The notes under the pieces are model-generated. The model searched no databases. It had not been told where the DNA came from and saw nothing but the letters and a program-made list of their open reading frames with translations. Positions 1 through 7,330 of a stretch of DNA of 10,000 nucleotides are shown here, piece by piece. The number at the start of each line of letters is the position of its first letter. The stretch's first letter is position 1. The translations under genes were made by a program, and so were the position numbers. The stretch spans positions 1-10,000 of the forward strand of contig JAIWOL010000077.1 in NCBI GenBank assembly GCA_020216925.1. Direction: 5' to 3'. The DNA comes from Thiobacillus sp. (GTDB lineage Bacteria; Pseudomonadota; Gammaproteobacteria; Burkholderiales; Thiobacillaceae).

Positions 1-682
1 CACAGAAATCGCAGACCATTTCACCGCGCCGCGCGCCCAGCAGCAAGGCCAGCAGCTGACTGCCTTCGTCCTGCACTTCGAGCGTGCCGTCGAGAAAAAG
101 CGGATGCCGATTGATCGCGGGATGATCCTTGAATCGCAGGCCCCAGGGCGAAAGCGGCGTAGCGTCCGCCAGCAGGCCCTCGTCTTGCAGTTTTGCCCGC
201 ACGGTGTCGCGGTCCGACTTGAAGACGTTCACCCGGAGGTCCAGCGGCGCAGGCTGCTGTAGCGCACGCCCCAACGCCAGAATGTCTGCATCGGTGCGCG
301 TAGCCTGTAATTTTTCGACCACCCAGTCCGGCAATTCAGCCGCCACGCCCAACGGCAGATCGTCCGTCTTGGCGTGGCGAATGTGCTGGATCAATTCGGG
401 CTTGGCAAATTGCTCCAGCATGGCTCCGCTCATGCCGCGCACCTTGATGAGCCAGGCAACGATGAGGGTGCGCGGATTGGCTGCCGGCACCACCACGGAA
501 AGATAGCGGTAGCGTCTCAGCACGCCGAACACAGCCTCGGCGACGAAAGCACGGTCGCGCGCACCGAGCTTGCGGTTGTCGCGAAAAAAAGCCGACAGCA
601 CCGCGTCGGCGGGACGTTTGAAATCGAGAACGAGATCGAGCGCCTGGGTGGCGGATTGCAGCAGGGGGTGCGTCAGTTCCAT
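1..682 (-). CDS. RsmB/NOP-family RNA m5C methyltransferase, partial (C-terminus beyond left edge)
   Basis: Leftward open frame of 227 visible codons that runs off the window edge. The N-terminal part (about residues 1-140) looks like the helical NusB-like domain of Sun/Fmu proteins, with a GARDRAFVAEAVFGVLRR segment near residues 45-62. The end shows the family signature EVQDEGSQLLALLLGA followed by CDFC, the beginning of the SAM-binding motif I. Known family members transfer a methyl group from SAM to C5 of a cytosine in rRNA, using two cysteines that lie in the missing part. The full protein would be about 420 residues, so roughly half is seen. The ATG start lies 30 bp after the psiE-like stop and has no clear Shine-Dalgarno sequence, so translation may be coupled. 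Whether it is the true 16S C967 enzyme RsmB or a paralogue cannot be decided here. Confidence 0.88.
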   Translation of the reverse strand, partial: MELTHPLLQSATQALDLVLDFKRPADAVLSAFFRDNRKLGARDRAFVAEAVFGVLRRYRYLSVVVPAANPRTLIVAWLIKVRGMSGAMLEQFAKPELIQHIRHAKTDDLPLGVAAELPDWVVEKLQATRTDADILALGRALQQPAPLDLRVNVFKSDRDTVRAKLQDEGLLADATPLSPWGLRFKDHPAINRHPLFLDGTLEVQDEGSQLLALLLGARRGEMVCDFC

Positions 683-712
683 CAGGGACGCCGCGTGTTT
701 GCGGGCCGGGGG

Positions 713-1141
713 TCAGGGTTGGCTGTTGCGGTTTTCGGAATTTTCGTCGTAGGGATAGCGCACATGGCCATAGCGAATGATCAGCACGGCGCAGGCCAGC
801 AAAAGCATCGACCCGGCCACCGCCAGCATTCGCCAGACATCGAGGCTCTTCATGTCGAGCACCAGATAACGCGCCAGTGCGACGATGGCGATGTAGATCG
901 GGAAACGCACCGGCAACTGTCCAGACTGGAAGTACACGCCCACCATGGCGAGGATTTCCAGGTACAGAAACAGCAGCAGCAGATCGGCCAGCGTCACCGT
1001 GCCAGCGTCGATCATGACCTTCACTTCGATCACGCCCGCCACCAGGGTGGCCAGTGTGATGACGACGAGGCCGATGGTTTCGAACACGCCCAGAATCTCC
1101 TGGGCGAGGCGCGGCAGCTTGCGATCCTTGGCAGGAATCAT
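713..1141 (-). CDS. psiE: PsiE-family inner-membrane protein
   Basis: A 142-residue protein with four predicted membrane segments at about 18-40, 52-72, 78-96 and 104-124. Between the second and third is the PsiE-like stretch LLFLYLEILAM...LPVRFPIYIAIVALARYL. PsiE in E. coli is induced by phosphate starvation, and its biochemical role is unknown. The ATG at 1141 is preferred over a GTG-type extension to 1198 because a GGAG sits 8 bases upstream and the longer form would run into the preceding gene. The polar C-terminus is rich in N, E and S. The gene lies 29 bp after the AI-2E-family gene and 30 bp before the methyltransferase, so it is probably cotranscribed. No Pho box is visible nearby. 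Family assignment is fairly sure; a phosphate role here is not shown. Confidence 0.82.
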   Translation of the reverse strand: MIPAKDRKLPRLAQEILGVFETIGLVVITLATLVAGVIEVKVMIDAGTVTLADLLLLFLYLEILAMVGVYFQSGQLPVRFPIYIAIVALARYLVLDMKSLDVWRMLAVAGSMLLLACAVLIIRYGHVRYPYDENSENRNSQP

Positions 1142-1170
1142 GGCGGAACTCCGATCAACAGGCCGCCATT

Positions 1171-2226
1171 CTAGCCCGTCTGCTTGTGCACCAGCCATTC
1201 GCGCCAGATCGCCACCGAGATGGCGAGCAGCACCGGGCCGAGAAAGAGACCGATGAGCCCGAAGGTATTCAGGCCGCCCAGCACGCCCAGAAACACCAGC
1301 AGGAAGGGAATCTGTGTTGGGCCGCTGATCACCAGCGGACGGATCAGGTTATCGACCCAGCTCACCACCAGCGCCCCCCACAGGAAAAGCCCCAGCGCAG
1401 CCTGCGTCTCGCCGTGCGCCAGCAGGTTGAGCGACAGCCCGATCCATACCACCGGCCCGACAAACGGAATCAGCGACACCAGCGCGGTGATCGCGCCCCA
1501 AAGCGCCGGCGCGGCTATACCGGCCACCCAGTACCCCAGCCCGGCGAGCACGCCCTGCGCCAGCGCGGTGAGCACGATGCCGAACACCACGGCACGCACC
1601 GTGACGCCCACGGCATGGATGTAACCGCGCGCGGAATCGCCCAGCCAGCGCGTCGCCACCCGCCGGAACTGCGTCAGCACACTGTCGCCATGCCGGTACA
1701 GAAAGAACAGGGCGAACACCGCGATGCCGAATTTGGCCGCGTTGCGACCGATGCCCCCGGCGATGGTCTTGAGCGTACTCGTGTCGGACAAGCCCAGCGC
1801 GGCGAGCTGCAGACGCACCCACTCCGGATCGCCCTGGATCTTGGCATATTGCGCCATCAGCCAGGTCCCGCCCGGCCATGCGCTGACGCCGGCGGGCAGC
1901 GCGGGCAAACCTTCCGCAGACAGACGACGCAGCAGCGCCGACGCGGTCGCCACGTCGGCCAGCAGGGTGAACATCACCCACAACAGGGGCAGCAGCAGCA
2001 TCGCCGCCACGCCCAGCGTCATGAGGAAGGCCGCCAGATTCTCGCGTTCGGGCAACAGGCGGCGCAGCCGCTGATGCAACGGCCATGTGACATAGGCCAG
2101 AATCCCGGCCCACACCAGCGCGATGAGAAACGGCGACAGCACCCAGAAGGTCGCGCCAAAGATGAAGACAAGAAAGGCGAACGCGGCGATGCGGCGGGCC
2201 AGCGGCGAATCGATATCGGTCGGCAT
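1171..2226 (-). CDS. AI-2E/YdiK (PerM) family membrane transporter
   Basis: A 351-residue polytopic membrane protein, the usual size for the family. Hydrophobic segments occur at about 13-45, 66-90, 165-177, 208-235, 241-268, 275-290 and 305-340. Family motifs are plain: IPFVGP at 253-258, DNLIRPLVISG at 292-302 and FGLIGLFLGP at 322-331; these most resemble YdiK-type members. The family is annotated as autoinducer-2 exporters after TqsA, but many members have other or unknown substrates (some export ions), so the substrate is open. The ATG at 2226 is chosen over a TTG one codon upstream because GAGG lies 6 bases before it. It sits 37 bp after alx and 29 bp before psiE in the leftward cluster. 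Confidence 0.9.
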   Translation of the reverse strand: MPTDIDSPLARRIAAFAFLVFIFGATFWVLSPFLIALVWAGILAYVTWPLHQRLRRLLPERENLAAFLMTLGVAAMLLLPLLWVMFTLLADVATASALLRRLSAEGLPALPAGVSAWPGGTWLMAQYAKIQGDPEWVRLQLAALGLSDTSTLKTIAGGIGRNAAKFGIAVFALFFLYRHGDSVLTQFRRVATRWLGDSARGYIHAVGVTVRAVVFGIVLTALAQGVLAGLGYWVAGIAAPALWGAITALVSLIPFVGPVVWIGLSLNLLAHGETQAALGLFLWGALVVSWVDNLIRPLVISGPTQIPFLLVFLGVLGGLNTFGLIGLFLGPVLLAISVAIWREWLVHKQTG

Positions 2227-2263
2227 CAAAAACCTCGTCTGCCTGCTCCGCCGGCGCGCGCAG

Positions 2264-3223
2264 TCAGGACCGCTTGCGCGTCACCCACAGGCTGGCGAAC
2301 ATGAATGTAGCGATGATGAGGCCGACGATGCCGAGCGACAAGCCCACCGGAATCTTGTAGAGATCGGCCGCCAGCATCTTTGCGCCGACGAACACCAGTA
2401 CCATCGCGAGGCCGTACTTGAGCAGATGGAAGCGCTCGGCCATGCCGGCCAGCATGAAATACATCGCGCGCAGGCCGAGGATGGCGAAGATGTTCGAAGT
2501 GAACACGATGAACGCGTCGGTGGTGATCGCGAAGATCGCCGGGATCGAATCGACCGCGAAAATGAGATCCGAAATCTCGATCATTACCAGCACCAGGAAC
2601 AGCGGCGTGAACACGCGCACGCCGTTTTCCATCACCCAGAATTTCTCGCCGCGGTAATCCGGCGTCATCCGCAGGTGGCTTTTGATCCATTTGATCAGCT
2701 TGTTGTCGTTGAGGTCGGGTTCCACCTCCGCTGCCATCAGCATCTTCACGCCGGTGAACACGAGGAAGGCGCCGAACAGGTAGAGTATCCAGTGGAACTC
2801 CCGAACCAGCCATGCGCCCGCCAGAATCATGATCGCACGCATGACAATGGCGCCGATCACGCCGTAGATCAGCACCCGTCGCTGATACTCCGCTGGCACC
2901 GCGAAGTAACTGAAGATCATCAGGAAGACGAAGATATTGTCGACCGCCAGCGCCTTCTCGATGAGATAGCCAGTCAGGAATTCAAGCGATTTCGCCTCGG
3001 CAACAGCGGCGCCATATTCACCCTTCAGATGCCACCACAGCCCCAGGTTGAACAGCATGGCCAGGGCGAACCAGACGAACGACCATGCTGCCGCCTCACG
3101 GAAACCCACCTTGTGCGCCTTGTTGCCGCCGACCAGAAAAAGGTCGACGGCCAGCATGACCAGAATGAAGGCAACGAAGGCCGCCCACATCCAGGGTTCG
3201 CCGATGTGCAAGTTTGCTTCCAC
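2264..3223 (-). CDS. alx: Alx/TerC-family integral membrane protein (putative metal exporter)
   Basis: A 319-residue, multi-spanning protein that matches E. coli Alx in length and along nearly its whole sequence. Landmarks are LTGYLIEKALAVDN (83-96), RRVLIYGVIGAIVMR (115-129), EISDLIFAVDSIPA (216-229) and TSNIFAILGLRAMYF (242-256). The acidic residues in the two DN/DS motifs, inside membrane segments, are the proposed cation-handling sites. Alx in E. coli is induced at alkaline pH and is linked to Mn2+ export; TerC relatives are linked to tellurite resistance and metal loading of secreted proteins. The start is GTG with no obvious Shine-Dalgarno sequence; an in-frame ATG at 3190 would cut into the first membrane segment. 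It starts 16 bp after the htpX stop, leaving no room for the yybP-ykoY Mn riboswitch that precedes E. coli alx. Confidence 0.9.
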   Translation of the reverse strand: MEANLHIGEPWMWAAFVAFILVMLAVDLFLVGGNKAHKVGFREAAAWSFVWFALAMLFNLGLWWHLKGEYGAAVAEAKSLEFLTGYLIEKALAVDNIFVFLMIFSYFAVPAEYQRRVLIYGVIGAIVMRAIMILAGAWLVREFHWILYLFGAFLVFTGVKMLMAAEVEPDLNDNKLIKWIKSHLRMTPDYRGEKFWVMENGVRVFTPLFLVLVMIEISDLIFAVDSIPAIFAITTDAFIVFTSNIFAILGLRAMYFMLAGMAERFHLLKYGLAMVLVFVGAKMLAADLYKIPVGLSLGIVGLIIATFMFASLWVTRKRS

Positions 3224-3239
3224 AAAGCAGGCAGCCGGT

Positions 3240-4118
3240 TCAGCCGTTGACCGCGCGCAGGGCGGCGATGCGCTCCTCCAGCGGCGGATGCGTCATGAAG
3301 AGGCGCTTCCACCCCTGCGGGCTGCCGCCGGCGATGCCGAAAGCCGCCATTTTCTCGGGCAGCGGGCCGCTGTGGGCCATCTGCAGGCGCTGCAGCGCGG
3401 CGATCATCGCGCCCTTGCCTGCGAGGCTGGCGCCGCCGCGGTCGGCGCGGAATTCGCGCTGGCGGGAGAACCACATCACGATCATGGAAGCGAGCACGCC
3501 AAGAATCAGCTCCGAGACGATCATGGTGACGAAAAACGCCGGGCCGTGACCGTTCTCGTTCTTGAATACCACCCGGTCGACGGTGTGGCCGATGACGCGG
3601 GAGAGGAACATGACGAAGGTGTTCACCACCCCCTGGATCAGCGCCAGCGTCACCATGTCGCCGTTGGCGACGTGGGCAATCTCGTGGCCGATCACCGCCT
3701 CGGCTTCCTGTTTCGTCATCGCATTCAAAAGGCCCGACGACACCGCCACGAGCGCGTTGTTCCTGCTGGCGCCAGTGGCGAAGGCGTTCACTTCGGGCGA
3801 ATCGAAGATGCCGACTTCGGGCATGCCGATGCCCGCGTCCGCTGCGTATTTTTTCACCGTATCGACCAGCCAGAGTTCGGTCGACGACGAGGGCGTGTCA
3901 ATGACCCGCACACCCATCGATTTTTTCGCCATCCATTTGGAAAGTGCCAGCGAGATCAGCGACCCGCCAAAACCCATCACCGCGGCAAAAACCAGCAGCG
4001 AGGTGAGATTCAGGCCATTGGCCGTGAGATAGGGCTCCACGCCCAAAAGCCGCATGGTGACGGACAACACCAGCACGATGGCGAGGTTGGTGGCGAGGAA
4101 GAGAAAAATGCGTTTCAT
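3240..4118 (-). CDS. htpX: HtpX, inner-membrane M48 zinc metalloprotease
   Basis: A 292-residue protein of the standard HtpX length. Two N-terminal membrane segments (about 4-24 and 37-58) are followed by the cytoplasmic-facing catalytic region, with HEIAH at 145-149 giving two zinc-binding histidines and the catalytic glutamate. Two more hydrophobic segments (about 156-175 and 194-216) precede SRQREFRAD, where E222 is the likely third zinc ligand. HtpX degrades damaged or misfolded membrane proteins and works alongside FtsH. An excellent AAGGAG ribosome-binding site lies 7 bases before the ATG. It is the first gene of the leftward five-gene cluster and is divergent from the nhaR-like regulator across a 123-bp gap. 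I see no clear sigma-32 promoter; a weak CTGACT-16-TGTAAA arrangement pointing left lies in the gap. Confidence 0.97.
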   Translation of the reverse strand: MKRIFLFLATNLAIVLVLSVTMRLLGVEPYLTANGLNLTSLLVFAAVMGFGGSLISLALSKWMAKKSMGVRVIDTPSSSTELWLVDTVKKYAADAGIGMPEVGIFDSPEVNAFATGASRNNALVAVSSGLLNAMTKQEAEAVIGHEIAHVANGDMVTLALIQGVVNTFVMFLSRVIGHTVDRVVFKNENGHGPAFFVTMIVSELILGVLASMIVMWFSRQREFRADRGGASLAGKGAMIAALQRLQMAHSGPLPEKMAAFGIAGGSPQGWKRLFMTHPPLEERIAALRAVNG

Positions 4119-4178
4119 ACGGGGTCTCCTTGAAGAAGGGAACGGCCTTTTACAGACAGTGTGACGATACAGTCAGGT

Positions 4179-4207
4179 GTTACACAATAAAATCCGATTT
4201 TTATACT
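4179..4207 (+). promoter_or_regulatory. Sigma-70-type promoter of the nhaR-like gene
   Basis: GTTACA (4179-4184, four of six matches to the -35 consensus) is followed after 17 bases by TATACT (4202-4207, five of six matches to -10). Transcription would begin near 4214, about 28 bases before the ATG at 4242. This is an inference from pattern; no expression data are available. Confidence 0.55.
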
Positions 4208-4225
4208 GCCATAGTTCGATTTTCA
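4189..4225. promoter_or_regulatory. Candidate LysR operator: palindrome plus repeated CGATTTT element
   Basis: AAAATC-C-GATTTT (4189-4201) is a perfect 13-bp palindrome lying between the -35 and -10 of the regulator's promoter. Its right half recurs: TCCGATTTTTA (4193-4203) and TTCGATTTTCA (4215-4225) match at 9 of 11 positions, 22 bp apart, about two helical turns. This arrangement suits a LysR tetramer that represses its own gene and may act on the divergent htpX. Assignment to NhaR is inference. Confidence 0.4.
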
Positions 4226-4241
4226 CGATGTGAGTTCCAGC

Positions 4242-5141
4242 ATGCTCAATTACAAGCACCTGCATTATTTCCGCACCGTCGCCAAAACCGGCGCGATCAA
4301 CCGGGCGGCGGAAAAGCTCCATCTCACCCCTCAGACGCTGTCCGGCCAGATCAGTGCGTTCGAGGCGCGTCTGGGCGTGGCGCTGTTCCGTCGCACGGGC
4401 CGCCGGCTGGAACTTACCGACGCCGGACGCACCGCGCTTGGCTATGCCGATGAAATCTTTCACGTCGGCGCCGAACTCGAAGAAGCCTTGCAGAACCGCG
4501 CCGCCGCACCTGTCCATCCATTCCGGGTCGGAATCGCCGATGCGGTGCCCAAGGCCATCGCCTACCAACTGCTTGCACCTGCACTGACACTTGCCGAGCC
4601 GGTAAAACTGGTGTGCCGGGAAGACCGGCTGGAAACGCTGGCCGCCGCTTTGTCGATCCACCGGCTCGACATGGTGCTGGCCGACCGCCCCTTGCCCTCC
4701 AGTATGGACATCAAGGGTTACAGCCATCCGCTTGGCGAATGCGGCGTGGCCTTTTTGGCGATTCCTGCCGTCGCCCGGGGCCTGATCGGCGAGTTTCCCG
4801 CCTGTCTGGACGGCGCGCCGCTGCTGATTCCCGGCGAAGACAGCGCTTTGCGCGCCCCGCTCCTGCGCTGGCTGGAGAAACAGGCCGTCGCGCCGCGCTT
4901 CGTCGGCGAATTCGACGACAGCGCCCTGATGAGCGCATTCGGTCAGGCGGGTGCCGGCGTCTTTCCGGCGCCGCTCACCGTGGCCCCGGCCGTGATGCAG
5001 CAGTTCGGCGGCATGGAACTGGGGCGCACGCACGAAATCCGCGAGCGCTTCTTTGCCATTTCGGTTGAGCGCCGGCTCACCCATCCGGCGGTGATTGCGG
5101 TGAGCGAAGCGGCACGCAGCAGTCTCTCTGCTGCAAGCTGA
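4242..5141 (+). CDS. nhaR: NhaR-like LysR-family transcriptional regulator
   Basis: A 299-residue LysR protein. The N-terminal winged HTH covers about residues 1-60, with NYKHLHYFRTVAKTG, RAAEKLHLTPQTLSGQI and LFRRTGRRLELTDAG as the classic landmarks. The effector domain carries segments close to E. coli NhaR: RLDMVLAD (141-148), GECGV (165-169), FPACLDGAPLLIPG (185-198) and GEFDDSALMSAFG (222-234). NhaR activates the Na+/H+ antiporter gene nhaA in response to Na+ and also controls pgaABCD and osmC in E. coli. The ATG at 4242 is preferred to a GTG at 4230 because alignment with NhaR begins there; a weak GAG lies upstream. No antiporter gene is in the window, so the divergent htpX-alx cluster is a possible target. 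It converges on the PIN gene with only 9 bp between stops. Confidence 0.88.
   Translation: MLNYKHLHYFRTVAKTGAINRAAEKLHLTPQTLSGQISAFEARLGVALFRRTGRRLELTDAGRTALGYADEIFHVGAELEEALQNRAAAPVHPFRVGIADAVPKAIAYQLLAPALTLAEPVKLVCREDRLETLAAALSIHRLDMVLADRPLPSSMDIKGYSHPLGECGVAFLAIPAVARGLIGEFPACLDGAPLLIPGEDSALRAPLLRWLEKQAVAPRFVGEFDDSALMSAFGQAGAGVFPAPLTVAPAVMQQFGGMELGRTHEIRERFFAISVERRLTHPAVIAVSEAARSSLSAAS
5116..5134. repeat. Short perfect hairpin at the end of nhaR
   Basis: GCAGCAG-TCTCT-CTGCTGC forms a perfect 7-bp stem with a 5-base loop inside the last codons of the regulator gene, just before the convergent stops. No T-tract follows in either direction, so it is at best a weak terminator or an RNA 3'-end stabiliser. 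It may also be chance. Confidence 0.35.
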
Positions 5142-5150
5142 ACCCGCTGA

Positions 5151-5585
5151 TCAGGGCCGCTCCGCGAGCCACGCGCAGCTCTCCAGCGGCGAAAAAATGC
5201 GCGGCAGCGGGTTGCGCCGACGCCGCAGTTGCAGAATCGCACGATCCCTGCTCACCAGCGGAATCGCCAGCCCGGCGGCGATCTCCAGGAATTTCTGGTC
5301 GTCGCGGTCCCGGCAGCAGGCCACGCCCGGCACCGGCGGCGGCGCGAAAAAATCGCACCAGGCGCGGTACCGCGCAGTGAGTTCGGCCTGGCGGGCGGGC
5401 GCAAGTCCGAACACCGGGTAGGCCAGCACCCGCGTCCATTCCGCAAAGGTTGCCTCGCTGGCTGCGCCGCGCAGCTCGCCGGCTTCCAGTGCCGTGCGCA
5501 GCGGCCGTGTCAGCGTGTCGTCAAAATGCAGCAGATCGAGCACGACATTGGTGTCGAGCACGACGAAGCGCGAGCCTTCATTCAA
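5151..5585 (-). CDS. PIN-domain putative ribonuclease (COG1569-type), no visible antitoxin
   Basis: A 144-residue single-domain protein. The four acidic positions expected of a PIN nuclease are present: D11 in VLDTN, E49 in FAEWTRVLAYP, D95/D96 in RDRDDQKFLE and D114 in SRD. Such residues bind Mg2+ or Mn2+ and cut RNA. The type is often annotated as a putative toxin component, yet no small antitoxin gene flanks it here. No ATG is available in frame near the start; TTG at 5585 (inside the last codons of the thioredoxin gene) gives a natural N-terminus, and a GTG eight codons later is the alternative. The overlap with the upstream stop suggests translational coupling. A housekeeping RNase role is as likely as a toxin role. 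Confidence 0.82.
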   Translation of the reverse strand: MNEGSRFVVLDTNVVLDLLHFDDTLTRPLRTALEAGELRGAASEATFAEWTRVLAYPVFGLAPARQAELTARYRAWCDFFAPPPVPGVACCRDRDDQKFLEIAAGLAIPLVSRDRAILQLRRRRNPLPRIFSPLESCAWLAERP

Positions 5586-5940
5586 GCGAGGTGTGCTCGG
5601 CGATGAAGTCGCGCACCCAGCGTTCGGACTGCGCGCTGGCGAACCGGCCGACGATTTCGCCTTTGACGAACATCAGCACCGTCGGAAATCCACGCAAGCC
5701 ATAGCGGCCTGCGAGTTTCATGTTCGCCCCTGCGTCCACTTCGACCTTGGCGAGCCGGATACGGCCGTCGTGATGCGCAATCACACGTTCGAGCACCGGC
5801 GTGAGCGCCCGGCACGGCGGGCACCAGTCGGCCCAGAAATCGACCATCACGGGCCGAACGTGGGACGCCTCGATCACATCCCGGTCGAACTGTTCGAGGT
5901 GCGTATCGAATATGCTTGCAGGGGCATTCATGGCGCGCAT
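5578..5940 (-). CDS. Thioredoxin-like protein with CPPC active site
   Basis: A 120-residue protein filling one thioredoxin fold. The active site reads DFWADWCPPCR, with redox cysteines C40 and C43; the cis-proline is in GFPTV at P86. The usual thioredoxin has CGPC, so the CPPC core should shift the redox potential. No signal peptide or membrane segment is seen, so it is cytoplasmic, and a client cannot be named. ATG at 5940 is chosen because AAGG lies 4 bases upstream; ATG at 5931 (MNAPASIF) is a good alternative, and a start at 5976 would overlap the regulator gene. It starts 28 bp after the response-regulator stop and its end overlaps the PIN start by 8 bp, so it probably belongs to the kinase-regulator operon. 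Confidence 0.92.
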   Translation of the reverse strand: MRAMNAPASIFDTHLEQFDRDVIEASHVRPVMVDFWADWCPPCRALTPVLERVIAHHDGRIRLAKVEVDAGANMKLAGRYGLRGFPTVLMFVKGEIVGRFASAQSERWVRDFIAEHTSLE

Positions 5941-5968
5941 CTTACCTTGTCGGCTGCGGTTTGCGGGC

Positions 5969-7330
5969 TCACGCATCGATGCCGAATTTCTTCAGCTTGC
6001 GCCACAGCGATACCCGGTCTATGCCGAGCATGCGCGCCGCTTCGGTCTTGTTGCCGCCCGCCAGCGACAAGGCGTGGCGAATCTGCTCCTGTTCCTGCTC
6101 GCGCAAGGTGGCCGGCGTGGACGCCAGCGCAGGCGTGAACACCCGCACGGTAAGCGAGCCCAGATGCTGGGGCAGATATTCAGGCAACAAGGTATCGCCC
6201 TGCGCCAGCGCCACGCCGCGTTCGATGAAGTTCGCCAGTTCGCGCACGTTGCCGGGGAAATCGTATTCCGTCAGATTCTTCATCGCCTCGGCGTCGATCT
6301 CGCGCACGTTTTTGCCCACCAGTGCCGCGAATTTATGCAGAAAAAAATAGGCCAGCAGCGGCACGTCATCGCGCCTTTCGCGCAGCGGCGGCAAGGACAG
6401 GGTCACCACATTGAGGCGGAAATACAGGTCTTTGCGCAGGTGCCCGGCTTCCACCGCTTCCTTCAGGTCGCGGTTGCTGGCGGCAATCACGCGCACGTCG
6501 AGCGCAACCGGTTCGACCGCCCCCACGCGCAGCACTTCGCGCTCCTGCAGCACGCGCAGCAACTTGATCTGGATCGAATGCGGCAGTTCGGCAACTTCAT
6601 CAAGAAACAATGTGCCGCCCTGCGCGGCTTCGAACAGCCCGATTTTGCGTGACTGCGCGCCGGTGAACGCGCCTTTCTCGTGGCCGAACAATTCGCTCGC
6701 GGCCAGGTCTTCGGAAAGCGCGCCGCAGTTGAACGCCACGAACGGCCCCTCGCTGCGGCGGCTGTGCTGGTGGAGGTAGCGCGCGAGCAATTCCTTGCCG
6801 GTGCCGGACTCGCCGTGGATCACCACGCTGCATTCGGCATCGGCGACCTGCCGCGCGGTTTCCAGCAACTTCTGCATCGCAAGGTTCTGCGTAACGATGG
6901 TGTGGCGGGTCTGCACGGCCTCGACCTGTTGCTTGAGCGTGCGGTTTTCACGCTTGAGACGGCCGACTTCGAGCGCCGCGCGGACAACTTCGCGCGCCTC
7001 GGCCAGCCGGAAAGGCTTGGCCAGATAGTGGTACGCGCCAGCTTTCATCGCTTCGACGGCGGAGTCGAGCGTGGCGTGGCCGGTAATCATGATGACCGGC
7101 GTATCGGGCGTGTCGATGCGCACGCGGCGCAGCACGTCCATGCCATCGAGCCCCGGCATCTTGAGGTCGGTGAGCACGAGGTCGAAACGGCGCCTTGCCA
7201 GTTCGGCGAGCGCGTCCTCGCCGTTCTTGCAGGCGACAACGTCATGGCCTTCGCGTTGCAGGACATGCGTGAGATTGGCGAGCGCGATGGCTTCGTCGTC
7301 GATGAGCAGAATGCGGGCAGCAGGATTCAT
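5969..7330 (-). CDS. Sigma-54-dependent NtrC-type response regulator
   Basis: A 453-residue protein of standard three-domain layout. The receiver domain (about 5-120) has the acidic pair D11/D12, phospho-acceptor D55 in LVLTD, T83 and K105. The AAA+ domain (about 142-375) has Walker A GESGTGKE (173-180), GAFTGA (220-225) for contact with sigma-54, Walker B LFLDE (241-245) and FPGNVREL (358-365). The C-terminal Fis-type HTH spans about 424-448 (GNKTEAARMLGIDRVSLWRKL). All active residues are intact, so it should be a phosphorylation-controlled activator of sigma-54 promoters. The ATG overlaps the kinase stop as ATGA, showing tight pairing. A sigma-54 promoter with an enhancer-like cluster lies upstream of the kinase gene and is the obvious target. 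The signal is unknown. Confidence 0.96.
   Translation of the reverse strand: MNPAARILLIDDEAIALANLTHVLQREGHDVVACKNGEDALAELARRRFDLVLTDLKMPGLDGMDVLRRVRIDTPDTPVIMITGHATLDSAVEAMKAGAYHYLAKPFRLAEAREVVRAALEVGRLKRENRTLKQQVEAVQTRHTIVTQNLAMQKLLETARQVADAECSVVIHGESGTGKELLARYLHQHSRRSEGPFVAFNCGALSEDLAASELFGHEKGAFTGAQSRKIGLFEAAQGGTLFLDEVAELPHSIQIKLLRVLQEREVLRVGAVEPVALDVRVIAASNRDLKEAVEAGHLRKDLYFRLNVVTLSLPPLRERRDDVPLLAYFFLHKFAALVGKNVREIDAEAMKNLTEYDFPGNVRELANFIERGVALAQGDTLLPEYLPQHLGSLTVRVFTPALASTPATLREQEQEQIRHALSLAGGNKTEAARMLGIDRVSLWRKLKKFGIDA

Noticed and set aside
3224..3239. yybP-ykoY riboswitch before alx
   Set aside because: The intergenic gap is only 16 bp.
374..4133. Long open frames on the plus strand opposite the leftward operon (e.g. 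374-1174, 1186-2304, 2123-3250, 3048-4133)
   Set aside because: They lie antisense to well-recognised genes, are full of H, Q, R, D and E with no domain, and are typical GC-driven shadow frames.
5142..5600. PIN protein as the toxin of a classical toxin-antitoxin pair
   Set aside because: No small antitoxin gene lies on either side: thioredoxin overlaps upstream and a convergent LysR gene follows.
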